From NCBI GenBank assembly GCA_027482185.1, contig JAIXWF010000003.1, forward strand, positions 1-64,000: DNA of 64,000 nucleotides. The letters are read 5' to 3'. Source of the stretch: Opitutaceae bacterium (lineage in GTDB: Bacteria; Verrucomicrobiota; Verrucomicrobiia; Opitutales; Opitutaceae). Both the position numbers and the translations under genes were made by a program. Shown piece after piece: positions 43,742 to 52,447 of this stretch; the stretch's first letter is position 1, and every line of letters begins with the position of its first letter. The notes beneath the pieces were generated by a model. It did not search any database and was not told the origin of the DNA. It was given only the letters and a program-made list of their open reading frames with translations.

Positions 43742-44482
43742 ATGCCCGACACCAAGCCCGCGGACCCTCGCACGAAGTACAAGCGCGTCATTCTCAAACT
43801 TTCCGGAGAAGTGCTGCGCGGCGGCAAATCCGGCGACCCGATCGACGGCGTCACCCTCGAGAAAATCTGCCGCCAGGTGAAAGAAATCCACGATCTGGGC
43901 GTCCAGGTCTGCGTCGTCATCGGCGGCGGCAATATTTTCCGCGGCCTGCAGGGCGAAAAACGCGGCGTCGACCGCACCACCGGCGACTACATGGGCATGC
44001 TCGCCACGGTCATCAACAGCCTCGCGCTGATGGATTGCCTCGAGAAACTCGGGGTCAACACCCGCGTCCAGTCCGCCATCCCGATGAACCAGATCGCGGA
44101 GCCGTTCATCCTCCGCCGCGCCATCCGCCACCTGGAGAAAAACCGCGTCGTCATCTTCGCCGCGGGCACCGGCAATCCCTATTTCTCGACCGACACCACC
44201 GCCGCCCTGCGCGCGTCGGAAATGCACGCCGACATCATCATGAAGGCGACGAAGGTCGACGGCATCTACGACAAGGACCCGAAGAAGTACCCGGACGCCG
44301 TGAAGTACGACCAGATCACCTTCATCGACGCGCTGAAACAGCGGCTCAACGTCATGGATTCGACGGCGTTCTCCCTCTGCATGGACAACAACGTCCCGAT
44401 CCTCGTGTTCGATCTCAACGACGAGCACGCCATCCAGAAGGCGATCGTCGGCGAAAAGATCGGCACGCTGGTCAAGAACTGA
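43742..44482 (+). CDS. pyrH: UMP kinase
   Basis: 246 residues. The amino-acid-kinase fold shows [25 protein letters not shown], the hexamer-type [33 protein letters not shown] and [13 protein letters not shown]. The enzyme phosphorylates UMP to UDP in the cytoplasm. It is followed by frr, the usual pyrH-frr pairing, although rpsB and tsf are not upstream. A 144-bp spacer with 7-bp periodic tracts separates it from frr. Confidence 0.96.
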   Translation: MPDTKPADPRTKYKRVILKLSGEVLRGGKSGDPIDGVTLEKICRQVKEIHDLGVQVCVVIGGGNIFRGLQGEKRGVDRTTGDYMGMLATVINSLALMDCLEKLGVNTRVQSAIPMNQIAEPFILRRAIRHLEKNRVVIFAAGTGNPYFSTDTTAALRASEMHADIIMKATKVDGIYDKDPKKYPDAVKYDQITFIDALKQRLNVMDSTAFSLCMDNNVPILVFDLNDEHAIQKAIVGEKIGTLVKN

Positions 44483-44488
44483 CGCCCG

Positions 44489-44618
44489 GAGTTGGAGGTT
44501 GTGAGTTCGGCGCCGGGAGCCCAAAACGGTTCCCCGGACTTCCGGCTCCCGCCCCGTCCGATCTTCGTTCGGCCTCCGTTCCGCGCCGTCACCTTCAACG
44601 CCCAACCTTAAACTCACC
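44489..44618. repeat. pyrH-frr spacer with heptad-phased tracts in opposite orientations
   Basis: At 44489-44510 the sequence steps in sevens (GAGTTGG, AGGTTGT, GAGTTCG). At 44590-44618 complementary-type words appear (ACCTTCA, ACGCCCA, ACCTTAA, ACTCACC). The two ends are roughly inverted relative to each other, so the spacer may fold. It belongs to the same class as tracts at 46480, 48001, 54981, 56572 and 58857. Confidence 0.6.
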
Positions 44619-44626
44619 GCCCTGCC

Positions 44627-45172
44627 ATGTCCCATCCCATCCTCTCCGACGCCCAGGCCAAAATGAAGAAAGCCGTGGACTACACGCTGCATGAATTCAG
44701 CGCCATCCACACCGGCAAGGCCACGCCCGCCATGGTCGAAAACGTCATGATCGAGGCCTACGGCTCGATGACGCCGCTGAAGCAGAACGCCGCCATCTCC
44801 ACGCCCGACGCCCGCCTGATCCAGATCCAGCCCTGGGACGCCAGCCTCATCAAGGCCATCATCTCCGGCATCCAGGCCGCCAACCTCGGTTTCAATCCCG
44901 TGCCGGACGGGAAAGTCGTCCGCATTCCCCTCCCGGAAATGAGCCGCGAGCGCCGCCAGCAGTTCGTGAAAACGGCCCAGCAGCTCGCCGAACAGGGCCG
45001 CGTCCATGTGCGCAACGTGCGCCGCGACAGCATCGAAGCCGGCAAGAAGGCCAAATTGCCCGAGGACGAAATGAAGCGTCTCGAGAAGGACATCCAGACC
45101 GCCACCGACAAGGCGATCGCCGACATCAATTCCCACCTCGCCCACAAGGAAAAGGATCTGCTCACCGTCTGA
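44627..45172 (+). CDS. frr: Ribosome recycling factor
   Basis: 181 residues. The three-helix bundle and small domain are recognised from TGKATPAMVENVMIEAYGS, INAA-like QNAAISTPDARLIQIQPWD, AIISGIQAANLGFNP, IPLPEMSRERRQQFVK and VRNVRRDSIEAGKK. It splits post-termination ribosomes with EF-G. Conserved order after pyrH supports the call. Confidence 0.97.
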   Translation: MSHPILSDAQAKMKKAVDYTLHEFSAIHTGKATPAMVENVMIEAYGSMTPLKQNAAISTPDARLIQIQPWDASLIKAIISGIQAANLGFNPVPDGKVVRIPLPEMSRERRQQFVKTAQQLAEQGRVHVRNVRRDSIEAGKKAKLPEDEMKRLEKDIQTATDKAIADINSHLAHKEKDLLTV

Positions 45173-45230
45173 GTTCGGCGCACGTTACCGGGCCTCCGGC
45201 CGCCGGCCGGGCCCCCGCGGGCCGCAGCCT

Positions 45231-46370
45231 ATGGCTCCCAGCTCATCGCTTTCCCAAGGTGCGCAGAGCACCCCGCGCCGGGTCGTCGTCAAACTCGGCA
45301 CCGGCGTCCTCACCACCGGCATCGGCCGGCTTGATCCCGCGCGCATCGCCGGACTTTGCGCGCAACTCGCGCGGCTCCGCGCGACCGGCTGCGAGGTCAT
45401 CGTCGTCAGCTCCGGCGCCGTCGGCCTCGGCATGGGCCGGCTCGGCCTCGCCAAGAAACCGAAAGAAGTGACGAAGAAACAGGCCTGCGCCGCCGTCGGC
45501 CAAAGCCTGCTCATGGAAACCTGGCAGCGCGGCTTCGACCCGCACGGCCTCACCGTCGCCCAGGTGCTCCTCACCCGCGAGGACCTCCGCGCCCGCGACC
45601 GTTTCCTCAGCGTCAAGGCCACCCTCGCCCAGCTCGTCGCCTACGGCACGATCCCGATCATCAACGAAAACGACACCGTCAGCGCCGCCGAAATCGAGGC
45701 GATGCTGAAGTTCGGCGACAACGACACCCTCGGCGCCATGGTCGCCGGCCTCGTCGAAGCGCAGGTGCTCATCATTCTCTCCACCGCGCCCGGTCTCATC
45801 GACATGAAGGGCACGGGCCAAATCGTCCCCGTCGTCGAGCGCATCACCGCCGAGATCGAGGCCATGGCCGGCGGCACGACGAGCGAAACCGCGACGGGCG
45901 GCATGATTTCGAAAATCTCCGCCGCCAAACTCGCCACCAAGTCCGGCTGCGGCGTCTTCATCGCCAGCGGCGCCGAGCCCGACATCGTCCAGCGCCTGCT
46001 CGCCGGCACCGGCCCGGGCACGTTCTTCGTTCCCAGCGGCCTGCCCCTCGAGGCGCGCAAACGCTGGCTCGCGTTTTACCAACGTCCCGCCGGCACGATC
46101 TTCGTCAACGAATGCGCCGTGCCCGTCCTCCGCGACCAGGGCCGCAGCCTCCTCGCCATCGGCGTCACCCACGCCAAGGGCGAATTCGGCCCCGGCGCCA
46201 TCGTCAACATCGCCGGCCCCGACAAGCGCGTCTTCGCCCGCGGCAAGTCCGGCTACGGCAGCGAGGAGATTCCGGGCATCGCGGAAAAACGCGGCGACGC
46301 CGTCGCCGCCCTTTACCCCCAGCGCAAACGCCTCGAAGTCGTGCACCGCAACGATCTCGTTTTGCTCTGA
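45231..46370 (+). CDS. proB: Glutamate 5-kinase with PUA domain
   Basis: 379 residues. VVVKLGTGVLT, VSSGAVGLGMGRLGL, TREDLRARDRFLS, PIINENDTVSAAEIE and FGDNDTLGAMVAGLVEA define the kinase (about 15-265). A C-terminal PUA domain (about 285-370) has VNECAVPVLRDQGRSLLAIGV and FGPGAIVNI. It makes glutamyl-5-phosphate, the first step of proline synthesis, and is normally feedback-inhibited by proline. Starts 58 bp after frr on the same strand. Confidence 0.95.
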   Translation: MAPSSSLSQGAQSTPRRVVVKLGTGVLTTGIGRLDPARIAGLCAQLARLRATGCEVIVVSSGAVGLGMGRLGLAKKPKEVTKKQACAAVGQSLLMETWQRGFDPHGLTVAQVLLTREDLRARDRFLSVKATLAQLVAYGTIPIINENDTVSAAEIEAMLKFGDNDTLGAMVAGLVEAQVLIILSTAPGLIDMKGTGQIVPVVERITAEIEAMAGGTTSETATGGMISKISAAKLATKSGCGVFIASGAEPDIVQRLLAGTGPGTFFVPSGLPLEARKRWLAFYQRPAGTIFVNECAVPVLRDQGRSLLAIGVTHAKGEFGPGAIVNIAGPDKRVFARGKSGYGSEEIPGIAEKRGDAVAALYPQRKRLEVVHRNDLVLL

Positions 46371-46479
46371 CTCGAACCCATGCAGCCGAGCGAGCTGGCA
46401 AGGAGTTGAGCGCAAGGCCGTCCGATTTCCCACCTACCGTACTGCGGGCTGGTTTTCCGGACCTCGGTCCGGATCGATC

Positions 46480-46507
46480 TTTCAACCTTCAACTTTCAGC
46501 TCTCAAC
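46480..46507. repeat. Heptad-phased tract before the second sulfatase
   Basis: The words TTTCAAC, CTTCAAC, TTTCAGC and TCTCAAC follow each other with exact 7-bp spacing. The tract is preceded by GGATCGATC, which also borders the inverted tract at 54981-55058, so the two sites share an extended word. Confidence 0.75.
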
Positions 46508-46579
46508 TGTGCGGAACCGACCGCCTCCGCCGCGGGCCGGCCCCGCTTCCACGTTTCCGTTTTTCCAACCCCTCGCCCC

Positions 46580-47962
46580 ATGCTCCGCCTCCGCTCCTGC
46601 GTCGCCGCCCTCGCCTGCACGCTCGCCCTCCCGGCCGCCTTCGCCGCCGACCGCGCGCCCAACGTCATCGTCATCCTCGCCGACGATCTCGGCTGGGCCG
46701 ATCTCGGCCACGACGGTTCGAAGATCTCCACGCCCCACCTCGACCGCCTCGCCAAAGACGGCGTGCAGCTCACCCCCTTCCGCTCCCCCGCGCCGATGTG
46801 CTCGCCGGCCCGCGCCGCTTTGATGACCGGCCGCTATCCGCACAGCGTCGGCGTGCCCGAACTCGCCAGCCCCGACACCCGCGGCAACGTCCCGATCCTC
46901 GCCCTCGACCACGCCGCCGTCACGATTCCCGAAGTTCTCAAACCCGCCGGCTACCGCAGCACCCTCGTCGGCAAATGGCACCTCGGCTTTGAAAAACAGA
47001 ATTGGCCGCGCACGCACGGCTTCGACGAATTCTGGGGCTCCCTCATCGGCACGCCGCGCTACTGGCAAGTCCTCGAAACCTACGCCAACGAAACCCCGAT
47101 CAAGGTCGACGGCCTCGGCTACTACACCGACCAACTCGCCGCCAAGGCCGCGGAGGTCGTCCGCCGCGAAACCGCCGCCGGCCGCCCCTACTTCCTCTAC
47201 CTCGCCTTCAACGCCCCGCATTATCCGCTCGAGGCGCCCGCCCCGCTCGTCGGCAAGTACCGCCGCCTTTTCCCGGATCGCGGGCTCTTCGCCCTCTTCG
47301 CGGCCATGGTCGAACAGCTCGACACCGGCATCGGCCAAGTCCTCGCCGCCCTCGACGAAACCAAGACCGCGGACAACACCCTCGTGATCTTCACCTCGGA
47401 CAACGGTCCCTCCGCCGAGCTCAACCACTACGGCCCCGAAGGCGCCGATTTCTCCAACGGCCCGCACCGCGGCTACAAATTCGGCACCACCGACGGCGGC
47501 CTGCGCGTGCCGTTCCTCGCCCGTTGGCCCGCCGGCAAATTGCCCGCCGGCGCCGTGCGTTCCGGTTCCGCGATCACCATGGACATTTTGCCGACGGTGC
47601 TCGACGCCACCGGCGCGAAGCCGCTGCCGAACCAGGAAATCCACGGCCAATCGTTGCTCCCGCTCTTCCGCGGCGAACCGTTCGCCCGCGCCGGCGCGCT
47701 GCATTGGGAGAATCAGCAAAACGCCGGCGTCCTCGCCGGGGACTGGAAGCTCGTCCACCGCTTCTGGGAACCGCAGCCCCGCCTTTACAACCTCGCCGCC
47801 GATCCCGGCGAAGACCGCAACCTTGCCGCCGAGCAACCCGCCAAAGTCGCCGAACTCGTCGCCCTGCACGACGCCTGGAAAGCCCGCCATTACCCGAAGC
47901 CCGTCAAACGCATGACCACGCGCCCGCCGGTGCAATTTCCCAAGACGCCGCTCGATCCGTGA
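46580..47962 (+). CDS. Secreted sulfatase
   Basis: 460 residues with signal peptide MLRLRSCVAALACTLALPAA (cleavage near FAA-D). NVIVILADDLGWADLG supplies metal ligands. PAPMCSPARAALMTGRYPHSVG carries the Cys that must become formylglycine. VGKWHLGF, FTSDNGPSAELNHYGPEG and KFGTTDGGLRVPFLARWP are further sulfatase motifs. It should remove sulfate from polysaccharide or glycan substrates. A strong hairpin (47961-47992) overlaps the stop. Paralogue of the sulfatase at 15563-17020. Confidence 0.93.
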   Translation: MLRLRSCVAALACTLALPAAFAADRAPNVIVILADDLGWADLGHDGSKISTPHLDRLAKDGVQLTPFRSPAPMCSPARAALMTGRYPHSVGVPELASPDTRGNVPILALDHAAVTIPEVLKPAGYRSTLVGKWHLGFEKQNWPRTHGFDEFWGSLIGTPRYWQVLETYANETPIKVDGLGYYTDQLAAKAAEVVRRETAAGRPYFLYLAFNAPHYPLEAPAPLVGKYRRLFPDRGLFALFAAMVEQLDTGIGQVLAALDETKTADNTLVIFTSDNGPSAELNHYGPEGADFSNGPHRGYKFGTTDGGLRVPFLARWPAGKLPAGAVRSGSAITMDILPTVLDATGAKPLPNQEIHGQSLLPLFRGEPFARAGALHWENQQNAGVLAGDWKLVHRFWEPQPRLYNLAADPGEDRNLAAEQPAKVAELVALHDAWKARHYPKPVKRMTTRPPVQFPKTPLDP

Positions 47963-47992
47963 AACGTAGCCGCCCTGAGGCGGCTAGGTTTC
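47961..47992 (+). terminator. Hairpin at the sulfatase 3' end
   Basis: GAAACGTAGCCGCC (47961-47974) pairs with GGCGGCTAGGTTTC (47979-47992) around a CTGA loop, with one mismatch. It starts within the stop codon. The following bases, ACGATTTT, give only a weak T-run. Either strand could use the stem. Confidence 0.6.
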
Positions 47993-48000
47993 ACGATTTT

Positions 48001-48134
48001 GAGTTTTGGGTTTGGGGTTTTGGGTTTCGGATCCGCACGCGGAGTATGGGTTGTTGGTTCGGAGTTCGGAGTTCCGCGCGCGGAGACTAGGGTTCGGAGT
48101 TCGGAGTTCGGAGTTCGGAGTTCGGAGTTCGGCG
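48001..48134. repeat. Heptamer tandem repeat tract
   Basis: Two sections share a 7-bp phase. At 48001-48030 GAGTTTT, GGGTTTG, GGGTTTT and GGGTTTC follow each other. At 48093-48134 there are five perfect TTCGGAG copies and one TTCGGCG, with two more TTCGGAG copies at 48058-48071. The tract lies wholly between a sulfatase gene and the convergent GH50-like gene and ends near AAGCTTTCAGCTTACCGC. Confidence 0.9.
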
Positions 48135-48161
48135 TATGGCGATTGGCATAAAGCTTTCAGC

Positions 48162-49568
48162 TTACCGCTTATCCCTCCCCGCTTCCCACTCCTCATCAAA
48201 ATACTCGATCAAACCGTACGCGCGCTCGTTGATCCGGCGCATTGAACGGAGCAAATCGGTGTACGGTTCGTAGCGGTTGCTCACGATGCCTTTGTTCGAA
48301 TCGCGGTTCGAGGGATCGGCCTTCGTGTCGTCGGGATCGTTGTCGATGTACTTGAACCAATGCCAGCCGACGCAGTCGCGCGACTCGAGCAGGCTCAGCG
48401 TGAAGTTCTCGTAGAATTTGCCGCGGTCCGCCTGCGTTTTCACGACCCAGCCGGCGCCGCTGACGTTGGCCAGACCGGGCGCATCCATGCCTTTCGCGTA
48501 CCACTCGGTGACGATCCACGGTTTGCCGGACTCGCGCGCCCACATCGCCGTCAGTTCCGGATCCGCGGACCAAGCGTGGTAGTAGTTCACCGCAACCACA
48601 TCCAAGTGCGGCCCGGCGGCGCGGAAGGTCTCCGGAAACCGCAGCTGCGTGCCGTGGAAACGCGAGCCGAGGATCAAATGGTTCGGATCCGCCGCGCGGA
48701 TCGCCCGCGTCACGATCCCGAGGTAACGATCCACGACGAGGGCGAGGAAATCCTGCCGGTCCGCGTCCGTGATCGCCTTCGCGGTCGCGCCCGCCCCGTG
48801 GCGGCCCGCCAGGAACGCCCGCGCCGCGCGGTGTCCGGGATCCGCTTCCGGCAACGCGAGAAAGTTCGCCAGCGCCTCGCGCCGCAGCGGCAGTTCGTTG
48901 TCGGTGAAATGCCCGAGGAGCCACGGATCGTCCTTCGTCGCGGCGAGCTGCCGCGCGTGTTCCGTGCAAAACGCCTCGAACTCCGGATCGAAGACAAAGA
49001 TCGCGTTCTGCGGATAGCCCGTGTGTCCGGGCAACTGATACGTGCCGCCGCGCTTCCGCCCGTAGGCCGACATGAAGTTCCAGATCGGCGCATAGGCGAG
49101 CCGCCGCGGCGTCGCGCGGAAACGCTCGGCATCCGACCAGGCTCCGAGGCCGTTGAAACCGTGCTCCCCAAGCCACGCCGCCGTCGCCGCGGCCCATTGC
49201 GCGTCGTCGCCGAACTTCGCCCGCTGCGCCGCCTGCGCGCCGGGCGTGCGCAACGGCTGCACCGACACCACCGCGCGGTGCACGAACAGTCCGCCCTCCG
49301 GATCCACCAGCCACCAGCGCCCGCCGATCCGCTCCGTGCGGAAAAACCCCGTGGCCCGGGCGCGCCGATCGCCGCGCCCGCCGAACGCCGTCAGCCCCGT
49401 ATCCTTTTTCTCTGCTACGGCCGCCGGCAGATCGTCGAGCGTGCGCGTCGGCCGGTCTCGCCAGGACCCGGCCGGCTTGCTCGCCACCGCCACCGGTTCG
49501 GCCGCCCCCAGGCCCGCCGCCACCGCCCAGCCCAATGCCGCGAAAACCGGAATCCCCCGCAGTTTCAT
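48162..49568 (-). CDS. Secreted TIM-barrel glycoside hydrolase, GH50 agarase-like
   Basis: 468 residues with a signal peptide (about 1-25). Motifs are GGRWWLVDPEGGLFVHRAV (about 80-98), EHGFNGLGAWSD, HFTDNELPLRREAL with a candidate acid/base Glu, NHLILGSRFHG, VAVNYYHAWS and KPWIVTEWYAKGMD with a candidate nucleophile Glu. The pattern resembles beta-agarase/beta-galactosidase-like hydrolases, so a red-algal or other galactan substrate is possible but unproved. ATG 49568 is set by the signal peptide. The enzyme sits close to a sulfatase, fitting sulfated-polysaccharide use. Confidence 0.8.
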   Translation of the reverse strand: MKLRGIPVFAALGWAVAAGLGAAEPVAVASKPAGSWRDRPTRTLDDLPAAVAEKKDTGLTAFGGRGDRRARATGFFRTERIGGRWWLVDPEGGLFVHRAVVSVQPLRTPGAQAAQRAKFGDDAQWAAATAAWLGEHGFNGLGAWSDAERFRATPRRLAYAPIWNFMSAYGRKRGGTYQLPGHTGYPQNAIFVFDPEFEAFCTEHARQLAATKDDPWLLGHFTDNELPLRREALANFLALPEADPGHRAARAFLAGRHGAGATAKAITDADRQDFLALVVDRYLGIVTRAIRAADPNHLILGSRFHGTQLRFPETFRAAGPHLDVVAVNYYHAWSADPELTAMWARESGKPWIVTEWYAKGMDAPGLANVSGAGWVVKTQADRGKFYENFTLSLLESRDCVGWHWFKYIDNDPDDTKADPSNRDSNKGIVSNRYEPYTDLLRSMRRINERAYGLIEYFDEEWEAGRDKR

Positions 49569-49803
49569 GCTCGGCAGCGTAGCCGCCGCCACGCCGCAGT
49601 TCGAACGCCGATCCGCCGCAAATCTTGGCCAAAGCCCCGCACGCGGCTCGGCCCACCCCACCCGATCGTATAGTCCAAAGTGTTGGTGAACCTTACAGTT
49701 TTCGTGCTGCCGCGGTTCTTGGAACCGCATCCATAATTTTTACCATCTGAACAACATACGGTTATACAATAAACGCACTTATTTGCCTCAATCCTGCTAC
49801 GTA

Positions 49804-50862
49804 ATGTCCCCAACCATGTCCTTCTTTTCATCCCCGCGTTGCCGTTTCGCCCCGGTCGGTCTGCTGCTCGGCCTGGCCGCCCTCGTTTCGCCGGTCCACG
49901 CCGTCAACATCGTGATCAACGCGGGCACCGCCCTTTCGGCCAATTCCGCGGCGCTCGCCGCGTTCAACCGCGCGGCGGTGAAATGGGAAAACCTGCTTCT
50001 GGATCCGGTCACGGTGACGATCGATGCCAACCTCGCCTCGCTGGGTTCCGGCATTCTCGGCCAGGCCGGTTCGACGCTGCTGGCCGGAGGCTTCGCCGGC
50101 ATCCGCAATGCCATGGTCTTCGACAATACCGGCGGCGCCCTGCAGGCCCTCACCGATGCGCTGCCGACTTCGGCCAACGCCTTCGTGCCCACCAACCGCG
50201 GCCTGACCAACAACCTCGCCGCCTCGAAGGCCAACCTCAAAGCCCTCGGCTTTACCGGCCTCGACGCCCAATACGGCGTGGCCGATGCCACCATCACCTT
50301 CAGCACCAATTTCAATTTCGACTACGACAACAGCAACGGCGTGACCGCCGGCTTCTACGACTTCGAAAGCGTGGCCGTCCATGAAATCGGCCATTCGCTC
50401 GGCTTCTTCAGCGCGGTCGACAGCGCGGCGACCAACTTGACGATGCGGACGCTCGATCTCTTCCGCTTCGGCAATTCGGACAATCCCACGACCCTCGCGG
50501 AATTCACCACCGCGAAACGCGAACTGCGTTCCGGCGCCACCGCGTTCTTCGATCTCATCAATCCGCTCTACGGCTCGCCGACGCAGTTCGGCTTCTCCAC
50601 CGGCACCTCCGGCGACGGCCGCCAGGCCAGCCACTGGAAGGACGACAGCATCACCGGCAACTACCTCGGCATCATGGATCCCACGATGTCCTCGGGATTC
50701 ATCGGCACGATTTCCCAGGCCGACCTGATGGCGCTCGATGTCATCGGCTGGGACGTGAACTACGCCGCGCTCAACGTGCCCGAAGCCGCGTCGCTCGCCA
50801 CCTGGGTCTTCGCCCTCCTCGGCCTCGGCGCCTTTGCGCGTTACTCCGGCCGCCGCCGCTGA
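49804..50862 (+). CDS. PEP-CTERM-anchored zinc metalloprotease-like protein
   Basis: 352 residues; ATGs at 49783 and 49816 are alternatives. Signal peptide ends near SPVHA-V. VAVHEIGHSLGFFS (about 190-203) is an HExxHxxG zinc site, with candidate Met-turn GIMDPTMSSG about 95 residues later. The C-terminus VPEAASLATWVFALLGLGAFARYSGRRR-type tail has the Pro-Glu, hydrophobic helix and Arg end of PEP-CTERM sorting signals. It would be secreted, sorted by an exosortase and act as a surface protease. The exosortase is not in the window. Confidence 0.85.
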   Translation: MSPTMSFFSSPRCRFAPVGLLLGLAALVSPVHAVNIVINAGTALSANSAALAAFNRAAVKWENLLLDPVTVTIDANLASLGSGILGQAGSTLLAGGFAGIRNAMVFDNTGGALQALTDALPTSANAFVPTNRGLTNNLAASKANLKALGFTGLDAQYGVADATITFSTNFNFDYDNSNGVTAGFYDFESVAVHEIGHSLGFFSAVDSAATNLTMRTLDLFRFGNSDNPTTLAEFTTAKRELRSGATAFFDLINPLYGSPTQFGFSTGTSGDGRQASHWKDDSITGNYLGIMDPTMSSGFIGTISQADLMALDVIGWDVNYAALNVPEAASLATWVFALLGLGAFARYSGRRR

Positions 50863-50874
50863 CCGCTGCCGCGT

Positions 50875-52251
50875 TCACGAGCCGACGTGCGCCGCCGCCG
50901 TCGTCTCGGTATCCGGAAAACTGTACAGCCGCAGTTCCGTGGGCGGAGGCGCCTGCTCGCGGGGCCGGTCGCGGTTGCGGCCCAGCGTTTCCCAGCGCAG
51001 CACCCAGCGGCGTCCGCCGCTGCGCACGCTCACGGTCTGGACTTCCATGCCGGGGGTCGCCGACTGCACGCGCCGCAGTTCCGGCGGCAACACCGCCGGC
51101 GCGGGCGGCATAGTCGCGCGCACGGCCAAAGTGTCGCCGTCGAGCCGCCAGCGGCCACCACCCGCCTCCCGCGTCGAGAAATCCACCGCCAACGTGCCGC
51201 CGGCCTCGCCCCGCGGGGGGCCGAGTTTCACGTCCGCCGCGATCGAGCCGCCCCCGGAGAACGCCCAGCGGAATTCCCACGCGCTCAGCTGCACGTTTTC
51301 CCAGCCGCCGGCTGCGCGCGGCCGCGCCGCGAACGCCTGCGAGCGGCCCGCCGCGTCGTAACGATGGTAGACCACGACCGGCCGCCGCTCCGCGTCGAAG
51401 CCGAGGTTGAAAGTCATGTTGATCAGGCCGCCGCCCGGCTTGGCCGCATCGACGACCTCGCCCGTCGCCAGCGTGATCGGCAGCGCCAGCGGTTCGCCGC
51501 GGCTGTTTTCCCACTGCACTAGGTCGCGGCTCCGGGCATACGACAGCGTGTGGTTCGTCGCGCAATCCGGCGTCTCGCGCCACATCCAGACGAGGTGAAA
51601 TCGGCCGTCCGGCCCAAGCGTCGGCTCGCTCGCATAGGCGTTGCGCTCGCCTTCGCCTTCCAGCAGCGACGTGCCGACGACGCGGCGCCAAGTGCGCGTC
51701 GTCCGGTCGTAGCGGTTGTACAGGTCGCTGCCGTTCCCGCTGCCGCCGTCGCGGTAGCGGAAAATCAATTCGCCGGCCGCGTCCTTGAAAAACACCGGAT
51801 AAGTCGCCCGCGTCTCCCGCTCCCCGGTCATCCGGTCGAGCCGTTGCAGCGACGCCACGTCGTGCGGCCGCTCGGAGCGATAGTACACGAGCGGATCGGC
51901 GTGCATGTTGCCCGCGAGGTGGACGACGCCGTCGCGATCGAGCGCGAGCCGCAGGGTGTTGTGGCTGTCCCAGCCGACGACGTTCGAATCCCGGTTGCGC
52001 CGCGGCACCGGCACGCCCGGCGGCTGCACCTTGGTCCAAGACTCGGTCGGGGCCGCCCGGCCCAGCACCGTGATCTTCCGCTCCGCATCGTAGTAGGCCG
52101 CGAACTGGCGGCCGTTTTCCACTACGAGCGCAAAGCCCACCGGATGCCCGGACCACACCCGGTCGAGCAACTCGCCTTTGTCCGCGGCCACCGCCGCGCC
52201 GGAGGTTCCCGCCGCCAGCGCCGCCAGCCCGATCGTGAGTCGCAAGCCCAT
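50875..52251 (-). CDS. Secreted BNR-repeat protein, polysaccharide-lyase or sialidase-like propeller
   Basis: 458 residues with a signal peptide (about 1-23). SHNTLRLALDRDGVVHLAGNMHADPLVYYRS (in pieces across about 95-125) and the repeated Asp-box-like FHLVWMWRE and RPVVVYHRYD segments indicate a BNR_4 propeller. Relatives include ulvan/rhamnogalacturonan lyases and sialidase-like proteins. The active residues cannot be fixed from sequence alone. Convergent with the metalloprotease gene (12 bp). Confidence 0.8.
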   Translation of the reverse strand: MGLRLTIGLAALAAGTSGAAVAADKGELLDRVWSGHPVGFALVVENGRQFAAYYDAERKITVLGRAAPTESWTKVQPPGVPVPRRNRDSNVVGWDSHNTLRLALDRDGVVHLAGNMHADPLVYYRSERPHDVASLQRLDRMTGERETRATYPVFFKDAAGELIFRYRDGGSGNGSDLYNRYDRTTRTWRRVVGTSLLEGEGERNAYASEPTLGPDGRFHLVWMWRETPDCATNHTLSYARSRDLVQWENSRGEPLALPITLATGEVVDAAKPGGGLINMTFNLGFDAERRPVVVYHRYDAAGRSQAFAARPRAAGGWENVQLSAWEFRWAFSGGGSIAADVKLGPPRGEAGGTLAVDFSTREAGGGRWRLDGDTLAVRATMPPAPAVLPPELRRVQSATPGMEVQTVSVRSGGRRWVLRWETLGRNRDRPREQAPPPTELRLYSFPDTETTAAAHVGS

Positions 52252-52447
52252 GGCGGGAGACTGCAGCGCTTCGGTCCGTTTGGCGCGAACAAATCCTCCG
52301 CATCGCTTGCCCTCGCGCCGGCCTCCGGCGCGATTGGGCTGCGCGGAACTTGACCGGGACCGCTCCGTCGCAGAAGGCTAGGTGCGTTCGGATCCGCCGC
52401 CCCCCGCCCGGCCGAATTTCCCCCGTTCAAATTTCGACCTTCCGGTC

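Noticed and set aside
48058-48134. Possible CRISPR array.
   Set aside because: The repeats are contiguous 7-bp units with no spacers; no cas genes are present.
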